33,327 bases of DNA, taken from positions 10,223 through 43,549 of the forward strand of contig JAHEDX010000033.1 in the NCBI GenBank assembly GCA_024641005.1. Reading direction: 5' to 3'. Positions 7,252-15,492 of the stretch are shown piece by piece. Below the pieces are notes generated by a model, which was given only the letters and a program-made list of their open reading frames with translations, was not told the DNA's origin and ran no database searches. How positions within the stretch are numbered: the stretch's first letter is position 1; every line of letters begins with the position of its first letter. Both the position numbers and the translations under genes were made by a program. This stretch comes from Acidimicrobiaceae bacterium. Its GTDB lineage: Bacteria; Actinomycetota; Acidimicrobiia; Acidimicrobiales; Ilumatobacteraceae.

Positions 7252-7683
7252 ATGAAGACCCGTACCTTGCTGTTGTTGGCGCTCGCCTGCGGCCTGTCCA
7301 TCATGCTTGCAGGGGCTGTCTTCCTGTTCCAGCTATCGACCCAAGACGAACTCGCCGCCCCGATCGGCCTCGGAGAGGTGGCCGTTGTCGGTGACATGTC
7401 GGTGACGGTCGCCGATGTGGTCGAAAGCGACGGTGTGCTCGACATCACGGTGCGAATCGGCGGCGTCGTGGACGACGACGGTGGCAGTGGGTTCCGGCTG
7501 ATCGCCTCGGGCCGCCCGATCTCGGTGGTGCCGTCCACCGAAACCACCGATGGCGTCTGCCTGGCGACGGCGATCGACCAGCAGACGTGCCACGTGCGTT
7601 TCGACGTGTCATCCGCCGATGGTTCCTCGAGGGTGCTGTTCTACGAGCGGGGCGACGAACAGGTCCGCTGGGTCATCGCCTGA
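7252..7683 (+). CDS. Small secreted or membrane-anchored protein of unknown function
   Basis: 143 residues from ATG 7252. The N-terminus MKTRTLLLLALACGLSIMLA is a signal peptide or signal anchor running to about residue 28. The rest is rich in beta-forming residues, with VAVVGDMSVTVADVV and VLDITVRIGG, and two Cys about 13 residues apart (VCLA and TCHV) that could form a disulfide. The layout resembles DUF4352-like extracellular immunoglobulin-fold proteins, but I would not assign the family firmly. TAGCCT lies 10 nt before the ATG. It is divergent from the selenoprotein gene, whose product could act on such disulfides; that link is inference only. Confidence 0.75.
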   Translation: MKTRTLLLLALACGLSIMLAGAVFLFQLSTQDELAAPIGLGEVAVVGDMSVTVADVVESDGVLDITVRIGGVVDDDGGSGFRLIASGRPISVVPSTETTDGVCLATAIDQQTCHVRFDVSSADGSSRVLFYERGDEQVRWVIA

Positions 7684-7725
7684 CCAGCGCCTGGCGGACT
7701 CCGTGCTACCCGCCGGTACGGGCGA

Positions 7726-7731
7726 TACCGT
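7726..7731 (+). promoter_or_regulatory. -10 box of lpd
   Basis: TACCGT, 7 nt before GTG 7739, which decides between the GTG codons at 7730 and 7739. Confidence 0.5.
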
Positions 7732-7738
7732 GGCGAGA

Positions 7739-9139
7739 GTGAGTGATTCGTTCGATCTCGTCGTCATCGGTGGCGGGCCCGGCGGCTACGCGGCCGCCCT
7801 CTACGCCGCTTCAGCCGGGCTCCAGGTGGCCCTCGTCGAAAAGGATGCCCTGGGTGGCACCTGTCTCAACCGGGGCTGTATCCCGGCGAAGGCGTTCCTC
7901 GAGACAGCGGCTGTGAAACGCCACGTCGATCACAGTGCAGAGTTCGGTATCGAGTCCAGCGCTCCGTCCGTGAACTTCGCCGTCACCCAGCAACGCAAGC
8001 AGAAGATCGTTGCCGGACTCGTCGGGGGCATCGCCGCGATGTGCAAGGGCCGCAAGGTCGAAGTGTTCAACGGAGTCGGTTCGCTCGGAGCGAACAAGAC
8101 GGTGTCGGTCGTGATGAATGACGGCGGCACGGCAACGATCACCGGCAAGCACGTCATCCTCGCGTCGGGCTCGGTGCCACGCACGATCCCCGGATTCGAT
8201 CGCGGCGGTCCGATCCTGACGAGCGACGAAGTGCTCGACCTCGACCTGGTGCCCGCTCGGGTGGCCGTGATCGGGGGCGGCGCGATCGGTTGCGAGTTCG
8301 CGTCCATGTTCGCCGATCTCGGATCCGAGGTCACGATCCTCGAAGGACTCCCCAAGATTCTTCCGGGTCTCGATGCCGACGTCGCCAACGTGGTGGTGCG
8401 GAGCTTCAAGAAGAAGAAGATCTCGATCAAGACCGGCGTCAACGTCACAGGTCACGTCCCGGCGCCCTCGGGGGGCACCACGGTGACGTTCGGCACCGAC
8501 GAGCGGCTCGAGGTCGATGTGTGCATCGTGTCCGTCGGACGGCGTCCGTTCGCCGACCAACTCGGCCTCACCGGTACCGGTGTGCAGGTCAGCGACCGCG
8601 GGTTCGTCGATGTCGACGAGTACTGCCGCACCGGCGAGCCCGGTGTGTACGCGATCGGCGATCTCATCAACACGCCTCAGCTCGCCCATGTCGGCTATGC
8701 CGAAGCTGTGCTGGTGGTCAAGCACCTGCTCGGCGAAAACCCGATGCCGGTGATGTACGACCGGGTCCCGTGGGCGATCTACTGCCATCCCGAGGTTGCG
8801 TGGGCGGGTCCTGGCGAGGACGCTTGCAGCGAGGCAGGCATCGATGTCGTCGTCGGCAAGCACCCCTTCAAGTTCAACAGCCGGGCCCAGATTTTGGGCG
8901 AGACCGATGGCATGGTCAAGATCATCGCCAAGAAGAACCCCGACGGCACCGCTGGGCAGGTGCTCGGCGTGCACATGGTCGGCCCCTGGGTCACCGAACA
9001 GCTCTCCGGCGGCTATCTCGCAGTGAACTGGGAGGCCACCGTCGACGAGGTCGCCGAGTTCATCCAGCCACATCCCAGCATGTCCGAGCTGTTCGGTGAG
9101 ACGATGATGTCGCTCACCGGTCGCAGCTTCAACGGCTGA
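7739..9139 (+). CDS. lpdA: Dihydrolipoyl dehydrogenase (E3)
   Basis: 466 residues, standard E3 length. It reoxidises dihydrolipoyl groups on E2 using FAD and NAD+. The FAD-binding motif VVIGGGPGGYAAA is at residues 8-20. The redox disulfide is Cys42/Cys47 in GGTCLNRGCIPAK. The NAD-binding motif is VAVIGGGAIGCEFA. The second FAD motif has VYAIGDLI. The C-terminal catalytic pair is His445/Glu450 in QPHPSMSE. GTG 7739 is preferred because the product then begins MSDSFDLVVIGGG and has a TACCGT box 7 nt upstream. Next come the E2 gene and lipB-lipA on the same strand, so this is a lipoate-metabolism cluster. The E1 component is not in the window. Confidence 0.95.
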   Translation: MSDSFDLVVIGGGPGGYAAALYAASAGLQVALVEKDALGGTCLNRGCIPAKAFLETAAVKRHVDHSAEFGIESSAPSVNFAVTQQRKQKIVAGLVGGIAAMCKGRKVEVFNGVGSLGANKTVSVVMNDGGTATITGKHVILASGSVPRTIPGFDRGGPILTSDEVLDLDLVPARVAVIGGGAIGCEFASMFADLGSEVTILEGLPKILPGLDADVANVVVRSFKKKKISIKTGVNVTGHVPAPSGGTTVTFGTDERLEVDVCIVSVGRRPFADQLGLTGTGVQVSDRGFVDVDEYCRTGEPGVYAIGDLINTPQLAHVGYAEAVLVVKHLLGENPMPVMYDRVPWAIYCHPEVAWAGPGEDACSEAGIDVVVGKHPFKFNSRAQILGETDGMVKIIAKKNPDGTAGQVLGVHMVGPWVTEQLSGGYLAVNWEATVDEVAEFIQPHPSMSELFGETMMSLTGRSFNG

Positions 9140-9207
9140 CCCACACGAATCCACCCGAATCTCGAATCGTTCGCAGAACAGAAGCAACAGGAGCAGAATC
9201 AACCACC

Positions 9208-10683
9208 ATGGCTGACGTCACCCTTCCCCAGCTCGGCGAGACCGTCACCGAGGGCACCATCACCCAGTGGTTCAAGCGTGTCGGTGACGCCGTAGCGGCG
9301 GACGAACCGCTGTTCGAGGTGTCGACCGACAAGGTCGATACCGAGGTCCCGTCGCCCGTCTCCGGAGTCGTCAGCGAGATCCGCGTCGCCGAGGGCGACA
9401 CCGTGGAGGTCGGCGTCATCGTCGCGGTCGTCAGCGATGGTGCCGCGGCACCGGTCGTGGAGCCGGCACCCGTGACCGAGGCGCCGCCTGCGCCTGCCCC
9501 GGTAGCCGAGCCTGCCCCGGTCGTCGAGGCCCCTCCCGTCGTCGAGGCCCCTCCCGTCGTCGAGGCCCCTCCCGTCGTCGAGGCAGCCCCTGCGCCCGCC
9601 CCGGCGGTCGCGCCGCCGGCTGCGGCGATGGCAGCCCCCGAGCCGGCCCCAGCGGCCGTACCGACGTCGGGTGACAGCCGGCTGCTGTCTCCTGTGGTCC
9701 GTCGCCTCGTCAACGAACACGCGATCAATCCTGACGACCTCACCGGTACGGGCCCGGGCGGGCGTATCACTCGAGAGGACGTGCTCGACCACATCGATGC
9801 CACCAGCGTCCAGCCGCCTAGTCCTGCACCTGCGCCCGCTCCGGCGGCCGTCATCCCGGCGGCCGCACCGCCAGCGGCTGCCGCGCCGGCACCCGTATCG
9901 CCGGCACCCGCCGCGCCGCCAGCAGCACGTGCCGCGCCGGCACCCGTATCGCCCGCGCCCGTCGCCGGCGATCGCGACACCTCGGTCAGGCTGTCGAAGA
10001 TCCGCCAGCTCACGGGCGAACACATGGTGATGAGCAAGGCGACCTCACCGCACGCCTTCAGTGTGGTCGAGGTCGACTTCGCCAACGTCGACGCCGCACG
10101 CAACCAGGTCAAGGCAGAGTTCAAGGCGGCCGAGGGTTTCAGTCTCACCTATCTGCCGTTCATCGCCCGCGCGATCATCGACGGGCTCCACGAGTTCCCG
10201 CACCTCAACGCCAGCATGGGTGACAACGAACTGATCGTGCACCACTTCATCGATCTCGGCATCGCGGTCGATCTGAACTATGAGGGCTTGCTCGCTCCCG
10301 TGGTCCGCAGCGCCGAGACGAAGCGGCTGCGGGCGATCGCCCGCGAGATCAGCGATCTCGCCGACCGGGCGAGAACCCGCAAGTTGAGTCCCGACGAGAT
10401 CTCCGGCGGAACGTTCACCATCTCCAACAACGGTTCGGCCGGCTCGGTGCTCACGATGCCGATCATCAATCAGCCCCAGGTCGGCATCATCTCGACCGAC
10501 GCGATCGTGCGCAAGCCGGTCGTCGTGCTGTCCAACGACGGTGCCGAAGCGATCGCCATCCACCCGGTGGGCAACATTGCGATGGCCTGGGATCACCGGG
10601 CTTTCGACGGCGCTTACGCGGCGGGATTCCTGAAGCGGGTCAAGGAGATCCTCGAGACGCGCGACTGGGCCGCCGAGTTCTGA
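9208..10683 (+). CDS. sucB: 2-oxoacid dehydrogenase E2 (dihydrolipoamide acyltransferase)
   Basis: 491 residues. Domain order: one lipoyl domain (1-78, lipoyl-lysine Lys42 in STDKVDTE), a long Ala/Pro/Val linker with tandem PPVVEA repeats, the E3/E1-binding domain (about 158-197, LLSPVVRRL through GPGGRITREDV), a second Ala/Pro linker, and the catalytic domain (about 262-491) with His463 and Asp467 in DHRAFDG. In actinobacteria one such E2 (SucB/DlaT) often serves both pyruvate and 2-oxoglutarate dehydrogenase. The sequence alone does not settle the substrate, so the symbol is tentative. It ends in TGATG, overlapping the lipB-lipA start by one base. Confidence 0.93.
   Translation: MADVTLPQLGETVTEGTITQWFKRVGDAVAADEPLFEVSTDKVDTEVPSPVSGVVSEIRVAEGDTVEVGVIVAVVSDGAAAPVVEPAPVTEAPPAPAPVAEPAPVVEAPPVVEAPPVVEAPPVVEAAPAPAPAVAPPAAAMAAPEPAPAAVPTSGDSRLLSPVVRRLVNEHAINPDDLTGTGPGGRITREDVLDHIDATSVQPPSPAPAPAPAAVIPAAAPPAAAAPAPVSPAPAAPPAARAAPAPVSPAPVAGDRDTSVRLSKIRQLTGEHMVMSKATSPHAFSVVEVDFANVDAARNQVKAEFKAAEGFSLTYLPFIARAIIDGLHEFPHLNASMGDNELIVHHFIDLGIAVDLNYEGLLAPVVRSAETKRLRAIAREISDLADRARTRKLSPDEISGGTFTISNNGSAGSVLTMPIINQPQVGIISTDAIVRKPVVVLSNDGAEAIAIHPVGNIAMAWDHRAFDGAYAAGFLKRVKEILETRDWAAEF
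9520..9585 (+). repeat. 18-bp tandem repeat in the E2 linker
   Basis: Three full copies and one partial copy of GTCGTCGAGGCCCCTCCC, encoding VVEAPP, start at 9520, 9538, 9556 and 9574. Copy number in such linkers commonly varies between strains. Confidence 0.9.
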
Positions 10684-12341
10684 TGACCGTGGGCTCCCCG
10701 CTCCGAGTCCGATGGCTGGGGAGGGTGCCGTACCGCGAGGCCCTCGCGGTACAACAGGGTTTGTTCGATCACGGACACGAGCAGCACCTGTTGCTGCTCG
10801 AACACGACCACGTCTTCACCTACGGTCCGCACGCCGACCTCCAGACCAACCTGCGATGTGATCCGTCCGAGGTCGGTGCCGACTTCGTAGCGGTCAAGCG
10901 GGGTGGTGACATCACCTATCACGGCCCCGGCCAGTTGATCGGTTATCCGATCGTGGCACTGCCCAACGCCAAGGGTTCGCTCGAGCACGTGCGCGCCGTC
11001 GAGGACCTGCTGATCGATGCGCTCGCCGAGTTGGGCCTCGCCGGAGCAGGGCGGCTCCCCGAGTACCCAGGCGTCTGGGTCGACGCGGCCGGTGAGCGCC
11101 CCCGCAAGATCGCAGCGATCGGGGTGCGGTTGGCGCGCGGGCGAACGATGCACGGCTTCGCGTTGAACATCACGACCGACATGACCTACATGCGCCGCCA
11201 CATCGTCGCTTGTGGGATTGCCGACCGTCCCGTCACGTCGCTGGCCGAAGAAGGCGTCGATGTCACCATGCGCCAGGTGGTCGACATCATCGCCCGACTG
11301 GGCGTCGAACGCTGGGGTGCCGGACTGGTCGAACGCCAAGACGTCGCCTGGCAACAGCGCCCCGAAGATCTGTCCCCCTTCTCGCGAGGCGACGGGCCAG
11401 GTGAGACGATCACCTTCCGGCCGCGATCACACGGCCGGCTCGAACGGGCCGGCGTCGCGAACGGGCTGGCGATCGAGTCACGCAAGCCCGAATGGCTGCG
11501 ACCGAAGGTGGTGCTCGGGCCCGAGGTGATGCGACTCAAGAAGACGATGCGCGACCTTGGTCTGGTCACCGTGTGCGAGGACGCCGGTTGCCCCAACCTG
11601 TCCGACTGCTGGTCCGACGGCACGGCGACGTTCATGGTGTTGGGCGAGCGTTGCACACGCGCCTGTGGTTTCTGCCTGGTCGACACCCGCAAGCCCATCG
11701 AGCCGGCGCTCGACGAGCCGTCCAGGGTCGCCGCTGCGATCGACCGGCTCGGTCTCGATCATGCGGTGCTCACGATGGTCGCTCGCGACGATCTCGACGA
11801 CGGCGGCATGGCGCACGTCGCAGCATGTGTCACCGCGATCCGCGATCGACGCCCGGGCACGCGGGTCGAGACCCTGATCTCCGATGTGCGTGGTTCGCTC
11901 GACTCCCTGCAGGTGCTGTTCGATGTGCGCCCCGATGTGCTCAACCACAATGTCGAAACGGTCGCGAGGCTGCAGCGTGCGGTCCGCCCGTCGGCCGGGT
12001 ACGCCCGCAGTTTGTCGGTGCTGTCGCATGCCAAGGCGGCCGGCCTGGTGACCAAGTCGAGCATCATGGTCGGCGTCGGCGAGACGGACGACGAGTTGTG
12101 TGGTGCGCTGGCCGACCTGGCCGGGATCGGCTGTGACATCGTCACCATCGGTCAGTATCTGCGCCCGACCTCGCATCATCTGCCGATCGCTCGGTGGGTC
12201 GAACCGAACGAGTTCGACCGGTGGAAGCACCTCGGTGAACAGCTCGGCATCGGCCACGTCGAGGCCGGCCCCCTGACCCGGTCGAGCTATCACGCCAAGC
12301 AGGCCGCGGACCGGGTGACGCCGGTGTCGATCAACCAGTGA
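10683..12341 (+). CDS. LipB-LipA fusion: octanoyltransferase plus lipoyl synthase
   Basis: 552 residues in one uninterrupted frame. Residues 1 to about 225 are LipB, which moves octanoate from acyl carrier protein to target lysines: RGGDITYHGPGQLIGYP (73-89), Lys142 in RKIAAIGV, HGFALN, and catalytic Cys177 in VACGIADRPV. Residues about 265-552 are LipA, the radical-SAM enzyme that adds two sulfurs. The auxiliary cluster cysteines are 298, 303 and 309 (CEDAGCPNLSDC), the radical-SAM cluster is CTRACGFC (324, 328, 331), and the C-terminal RSSY serine is near 534. Both halves look complete and active, joined by about 40 residues. They are normally separate genes. The start ATG overlaps the E2 stop (TGATG), implying translational coupling. 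Confidence 0.93.
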   Translation: MTVGSPLRVRWLGRVPYREALAVQQGLFDHGHEQHLLLLEHDHVFTYGPHADLQTNLRCDPSEVGADFVAVKRGGDITYHGPGQLIGYPIVALPNAKGSLEHVRAVEDLLIDALAELGLAGAGRLPEYPGVWVDAAGERPRKIAAIGVRLARGRTMHGFALNITTDMTYMRRHIVACGIADRPVTSLAEEGVDVTMRQVVDIIARLGVERWGAGLVERQDVAWQQRPEDLSPFSRGDGPGETITFRPRSHGRLERAGVANGLAIESRKPEWLRPKVVLGPEVMRLKKTMRDLGLVTVCEDAGCPNLSDCWSDGTATFMVLGERCTRACGFCLVDTRKPIEPALDEPSRVAAAIDRLGLDHAVLTMVARDDLDDGGMAHVAACVTAIRDRRPGTRVETLISDVRGSLDSLQVLFDVRPDVLNHNVETVARLQRAVRPSAGYARSLSVLSHAKAAGLVTKSSIMVGVGETDDELCGALADLAGIGCDIVTIGQYLRPTSHHLPIARWVEPNEFDRWKHLGEQLGIGHVEAGPLTRSSYHAKQAADRVTPVSINQ

Positions 12342-12356
12342 CGGCGAGGGATCCGG

Positions 12357-13253
12357 TCAGGTCTCGAGCGGCAGCAAGGCCTGAGCGGCCTCGTGCAGGT
12401 GATCGCTCCATTCGTTCGGAGCATCGGGTTCGTCCAGCGGCAACACCACGAACTTGCTGGTGCCGACATCGATGAACTGTCGGACCAACGCGATCAGCTC
12501 GGTCCATGACGTGGGCACGAGCATCCTCGGGTCGAGGTCGGGACGGCGCTGAGCGAGTTGAGCCATCACCGCGTCGGGGACCCCGGTCAACGAATACGGG
12601 ATCAGGACGCCATAGTGATCGTCCTCGATCTCGCGTTCGTGTTCGTCGCATACCTGCTCGATGACGGCGCGGCCCGCTGCAGCGTCGGCCGGGGTGACGA
12701 ACGAGGGCAGCCAACCGTCGCCGAGCCGCCCGACGCGCTTGAGCTCGGAGGGGGCGAACCCACCCAGCCAGACGTCCATCCGTTTGGGCACCGGGCGGAT
12801 CTTGATGCCGTCGTAGTGGTAGCGATCGCCGTCGTGCACCACCGGTTCGCCCGTCCAGCAGGCGCGCATCACCGTCATCGATTCGTCGAACCACTTGGCA
12901 CGCTCGTTGCGCTCGACGCCGAATGCTTGTTGTTCGAGGGGATGGACGAGGCCGAGCCCGAACGCCGGCAGCAACCGGCCACCCGACAGTGTCGACAGGC
13001 TGGCGAGGGCTTTCGCCAGCACGATCGGATTGCGACCCGGGAGCACCATGACGCTCATCCCGAACTTCAGTTGGGTCGTTCGGCCGGCCCCGAAGGCCAT
13101 CGCTACGAGCGGGTCAGGTGCGTCGGCGCCGATCCGCTCGGAGACCCACAAGCTGTCGAATTCCAACCGCTCGAGTTCGTCGACCACATGGCCGAACCGT
13201 TCGTCGTGAAGCGTCGTGCGAGTGCCGAGCCCGTATCCGATCCGGACTTTCAT
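12357..13253 (-). CDS. LLM-class (probably F420-dependent) oxidoreductase
   Basis: 298 residues from ATG 13253. It belongs to the luciferase-like TIM-barrel flavin/F420 family: N-terminal VRIGYGLGT, LEFDSLWVSERI, FGMSVMVLPGRNPIVLAKALASL-LSGGRL, then WLGGFAPSELKRVGRLGDGW. The spacing and GGRLLPAFGLG pattern match the actinobacterial TIGR03619-like F420 group. The substrate cannot be read from the sequence. It converges with lipB-lipA, leaving only 15 bp between the stop codons. Confidence 0.9.
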   Translation of the reverse strand: MKVRIGYGLGTRTTLHDERFGHVVDELERLEFDSLWVSERIGADAPDPLVAMAFGAGRTTQLKFGMSVMVLPGRNPIVLAKALASLSTLSGGRLLPAFGLGLVHPLEQQAFGVERNERAKWFDESMTVMRACWTGEPVVHDGDRYHYDGIKIRPVPKRMDVWLGGFAPSELKRVGRLGDGWLPSFVTPADAAAGRAVIEQVCDEHEREIEDDHYGVLIPYSLTGVPDAVMAQLAQRRPDLDPRMLVPTSWTELIALVRQFIDVGTSKFVVLPLDEPDAPNEWSDHLHEAAQALLPLET

Positions 13254-13282
13254 GTCCGGATCGTCTCACACGCGATATGGAA

Positions 13283-13528
13283 TCAGCCCACTGGATGACG
13301 CAGCGGCACCACCGTGAGACGGTGGGTCGAGTGGTGCGCCTCGGCCCGGGAGACACGTCCCGTCTGCACCCAGCTGGCCACGAAGCCGACCAGCATCACC
13401 GCGAGCACCAGCCCGATGTGTGACACATCACCGATTGCGTCCAGTCCCAAGGCGATCGCTGCGGCCACCACGCTCAACGCCATCGCCAACTTGACCGCTG
13501 CCCCGAATGTCGCCCGCCTGAGTTCCAT
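13283..13528 (-). CDS. Small two-helix membrane protein of unknown function
   Basis: 81 residues from ATG 13528. A longer in-frame extension is possible but is Arg-rich and non-typical. Two hydrophobic segments, about residues 8-29 (FGAAVKLAMALSVVAAAIAL) and 36-53 (VSHIGLVLAVMLVGFVAS), suggest a helical hairpin, followed by a His/Arg-rich tail. It lies 29 bp upstream of the LLM oxidoreductase on the same strand and may share its transcript. I do not recognise a family. Confidence 0.6.
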   Translation of the reverse strand: MELRRATFGAAVKLAMALSVVAAAIALGLDAIGDVSHIGLVLAVMLVGFVASWVQTGRVSRAEAHHSTHRLTVVPLRHPVG

Positions 13529-13570
13529 ATCACTTGTGTAGTCGCGCTCGCCCGGCCCGCGTCGGGGATT

Positions 13571-13596
13571 CGCGGTACCGCGCGCAAATCTTGCGC
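13571..13596. promoter_or_regulatory. Two adjacent palindromes in a divergent promoter region
   Basis: CGCGGTACCGCG (13571-13582) is a perfect 12-bp palindrome. It abuts GCGCAA-ATC-TTGCGC (13582-13596), a perfect 6-bp inverted repeat with a 3-bp centre. They sit between the small membrane gene and fabH, so they are operator candidates. No regulator gene is adjacent. Confidence 0.4.
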
Positions 13597-13684
13597 ATCT
13601 CGTCATCGAACGGTCACAGGTGTCATGGAATCGCGACCTCCTCGCTGACCGATTGAGGCCTGCCGGCTGGTCCCGCAGAGCGTC

Positions 13685-13690
13685 TAAGGT
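13685..13690 (+). promoter_or_regulatory. -10 box of the fabH-like gene
   Basis: TAAGGT, 8 nt before ATG 13699. Confidence 0.5.
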
Positions 13691-13698
13691 CTCGCTCC

Positions 13699-14793
13699 AT
13701 GACTCGTCGGGCCACCATCTCCGGCTGGGGCAAGTGTGCTCCTCCGGTCAAGCTCACCAATGCCGACCTGGAACAGCTGGTCGACACGACCGATGCCTGG
13801 ATCGTCGAGCGAACCGGCATCTCGTCACGCGGCATCAATCACATGCAGACCACCGACATGGCCGAGGTCGCCGCGCACCATGCGCTCGCCGCTGCCGGGC
13901 TCGAACCGGCCGACATCGATCTGTTGATCATGGCGACCGTCACCCCCGAGATCACCTGTCCCAGCAACGCCTGCCATCTGCAGGCGCGCCTCGGGGCGGT
14001 CAACGCAGCGGCGTTCGACCTCAATGCGGCCTGCTCGGGCTTCGTGTACGGGGCGATCACGGCGTCGTCGATGGTCGCCGCGGGGGTCAAGCAACGAGCC
14101 CTCGTCGTCGGGGCGGAACAGCTGCACTGGGTGATGGACTATTGGGATCGCAACACCTGCATTCTCTTCGGGGACGGGGCCGGTGCCGCCATTTTCGAGG
14201 CCTCCGATGATGGCGACGGGATGTTGGGCGCCGACCTCGGCGCCGACGGTGTGGCCGGGTCGACCATGGTGTTCGAGTCGCTGGGCACGCGACGGCATCT
14301 CGGTGAAGGCCGGGATCCGGGTACCTCCCGGCTGCATTTCGAGGGCCAAGCCGTCTTCAAGATCGCGGTCCAGGGCATCGCCGCCTCGGTGAGGCGAGCG
14401 CTCGATCAGGCGGGCGTCTCGGCGGACGACGTTCACCTCGTCGTGCCTCATCAGGCCAACGAGCGCATCATCAACTCGGCAGCCAAGAAGCTCGGCATCG
14501 GACCCGACAGGGTGATGCTCAACATCGCCGACCACGGCAACACGTCGGCGGCGTCGGTACCGATGGCATTGTGCGATGCGGCCGAGAGCGGACGGATAGC
14601 GCCGGGTGATGTGGTGGTGATGACCGCGTTCGGCGGTGGGGTGACCTGGGCGAGCGCTGTCTTCCGATGGGGTCCACGGGTGACGGCGATCGCGACGTCG
14701 GACGCGGCGTTGCCACCCACCGACGTCACTGCGCTCGATCTGGTCGCGCCGAATCGGGAGTTCTTCGCACCACTGCACGCGGACGGCGCCTGA
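13699..14793 (+). CDS. fabH: Beta-ketoacyl-ACP synthase III (FabH-like)
   Basis: 364 residues. KAS III condenses an acyl-CoA with malonyl-ACP to start fatty-acid synthesis. The Cys-His-Asn triad is complete: Cys112 in AACSGF, His251 in PHQANERI, and Asn281 in DHGNTSAAS. VERTGISSRGI and LFGDGAGAA are also typical. The last 35 or so residues after SAVFRWG are an extra tail not found in E. coli FabH. It stands alone rather than in a fab operon, so a specialised ketosynthase III that primes other acyl chains remains possible. Confidence 0.88.
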   Translation: MTRRATISGWGKCAPPVKLTNADLEQLVDTTDAWIVERTGISSRGINHMQTTDMAEVAAHHALAAAGLEPADIDLLIMATVTPEITCPSNACHLQARLGAVNAAAFDLNAACSGFVYGAITASSMVAAGVKQRALVVGAEQLHWVMDYWDRNTCILFGDGAGAAIFEASDDGDGMLGADLGADGVAGSTMVFESLGTRRHLGEGRDPGTSRLHFEGQAVFKIAVQGIAASVRRALDQAGVSADDVHLVVPHQANERIINSAAKKLGIGPDRVMLNIADHGNTSAASVPMALCDAAESGRIAPGDVVVMTAFGGGVTWASAVFRWGPRVTAIATSDAALPPTDVTALDLVAPNREFFAPLHADGA

Positions 14794-14825
14794 CAACGAA
14801 GTCGGACGATCCGGCAAGCCGAACG

Positions 14826-14842
14826 GGTCGGTTCGAAACCGA
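14826..14842 (+). terminator. Hairpin after the fabH-like gene
   Basis: GTCGGTT and AACCGAC pair perfectly around CGA, 33 bp after the stop codon. No T-run follows. It resembles a T-arm, but no tRNA can be built around it. Confidence 0.35.
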
Positions 14843-14880
14843 CGTTGGAACGGATACTTGAGACGCGGGGCTTCGTGAGG

Positions 14881-15053
14881 ATGCGGAGCTGGTTCGGTGC
14901 TGGCCACCACCTCGAGCAGTGCAAGTGGTGCGGACTCGAGGCAGAGGTGTACCGCGGACCAAGCACGCGATCGAGCACCAGCGAGCGGACGTGTCCGAGG
15001 AATCGGTCCAACGGCTGCGCGGGTTCGGGCAGCGACCGGTGGAGAATGCCTGA
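14881..15053 (+). pseudogene. Possible small frameshifted Cys-containing gene
   Basis: From ATG 14881 one frame reads like a real protein for about 25 codons (MRSWFGAGHHLEQCKWCGLE, with a CxxC). A different frame reads plausibly from about 14961 (KHAIEHQRADVSEESVQRLR) to TGA 15051-15053. A single-base shift near 14955-14965 would join them into about 57 residues. Both parts have the high third-position GC of real genes here. Otherwise 14794-15083 holds only the hairpin at 14826. This is speculative: it may be a decayed gene, a sequence error, or chance. Confidence 0.25.
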
Positions 15054-15083
15054 CGATTCGTGCTGCGACGGATTCGGGCTTGG

Positions 15084-15479
15084 TCAGCCGAAGCGCACGG
15101 CGACTTCGGCGAGAATCGACCCCTCTTCGGGGGAGACCTCGTCGTCGATACCCGCGACTTCGCGGGCGGCAGAGAACAACGCCTTGCGGAGTACCCGGCT
15201 GTTGATGCGACTGTCGATGTCGTCGATCAGGTCGATCACGGTGTCCTGGGTGATCGCGTCCTGTGCTCGGACGATCGCCGGGCCGAGATACTTCTCGAAC
15301 GTGAAGTCGCCGTCGCGCCAGTCGTCGGAGATGTCCCGGATCGTATCGATCTCCGACTGCTCGAGCTGGCGGTCTGCCGCCATCACCAGGGCGAGCAGCT
15401 CGAGCGCGGCGGTGTGCTCGAGGTTCGCCGTCGCATGAACAGCGACGCCTCGGTACAACTGAAGGAGACGATCGTTCAC
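15084..15479 (-). CDS. TerB-like (tellurite-resistance TerB / DjlA N-domain fold) protein
   Basis: 131 residues from GTG 15479. The all-helical pattern AALELLALVMAADRQLEQSEIDTIRDI, followed near the C-terminus by a second acidic motif GIDDEVSPEEGSIL, matches the TerB/DjlA-like fold, in which such acidic clusters may bind metal. The molecular role of this family is poorly known, and tellurite resistance should not be assumed. It lies 10 bp after the peptidase gene on the same strand, but a TAGTGT box 7 nt before the start suggests its own transcript as well. Confidence 0.75.
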   Translation of the reverse strand: MNDRLLQLYRGVAVHATANLEHTAALELLALVMAADRQLEQSEIDTIRDISDDWRDGDFTFEKYLGPAIVRAQDAITQDTVIDLIDDIDSRINSRVLRKALFSAAREVAGIDDEVSPEEGSILAEVAVRFG

Positions 15480-15486
15480 GTCCCGA

Positions 15487-15492
15487 ACACTA
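15487..15492 (-). promoter_or_regulatory. -10 box of the TerB-like gene, overlapping a stop codon
   Basis: TAGTGT on the minus strand, 7 nt before GTG 15479. Its first three bases are the TAG stop of the upstream peptidase gene. Confidence 0.45.

Noticed and set aside
14820..14850. T-arm-like sequence GGTTCGAAACC suggesting a tRNA
   Set aside because: No acceptor stem, anticodon arm or D arm can be built around it; a plain hairpin explains it.
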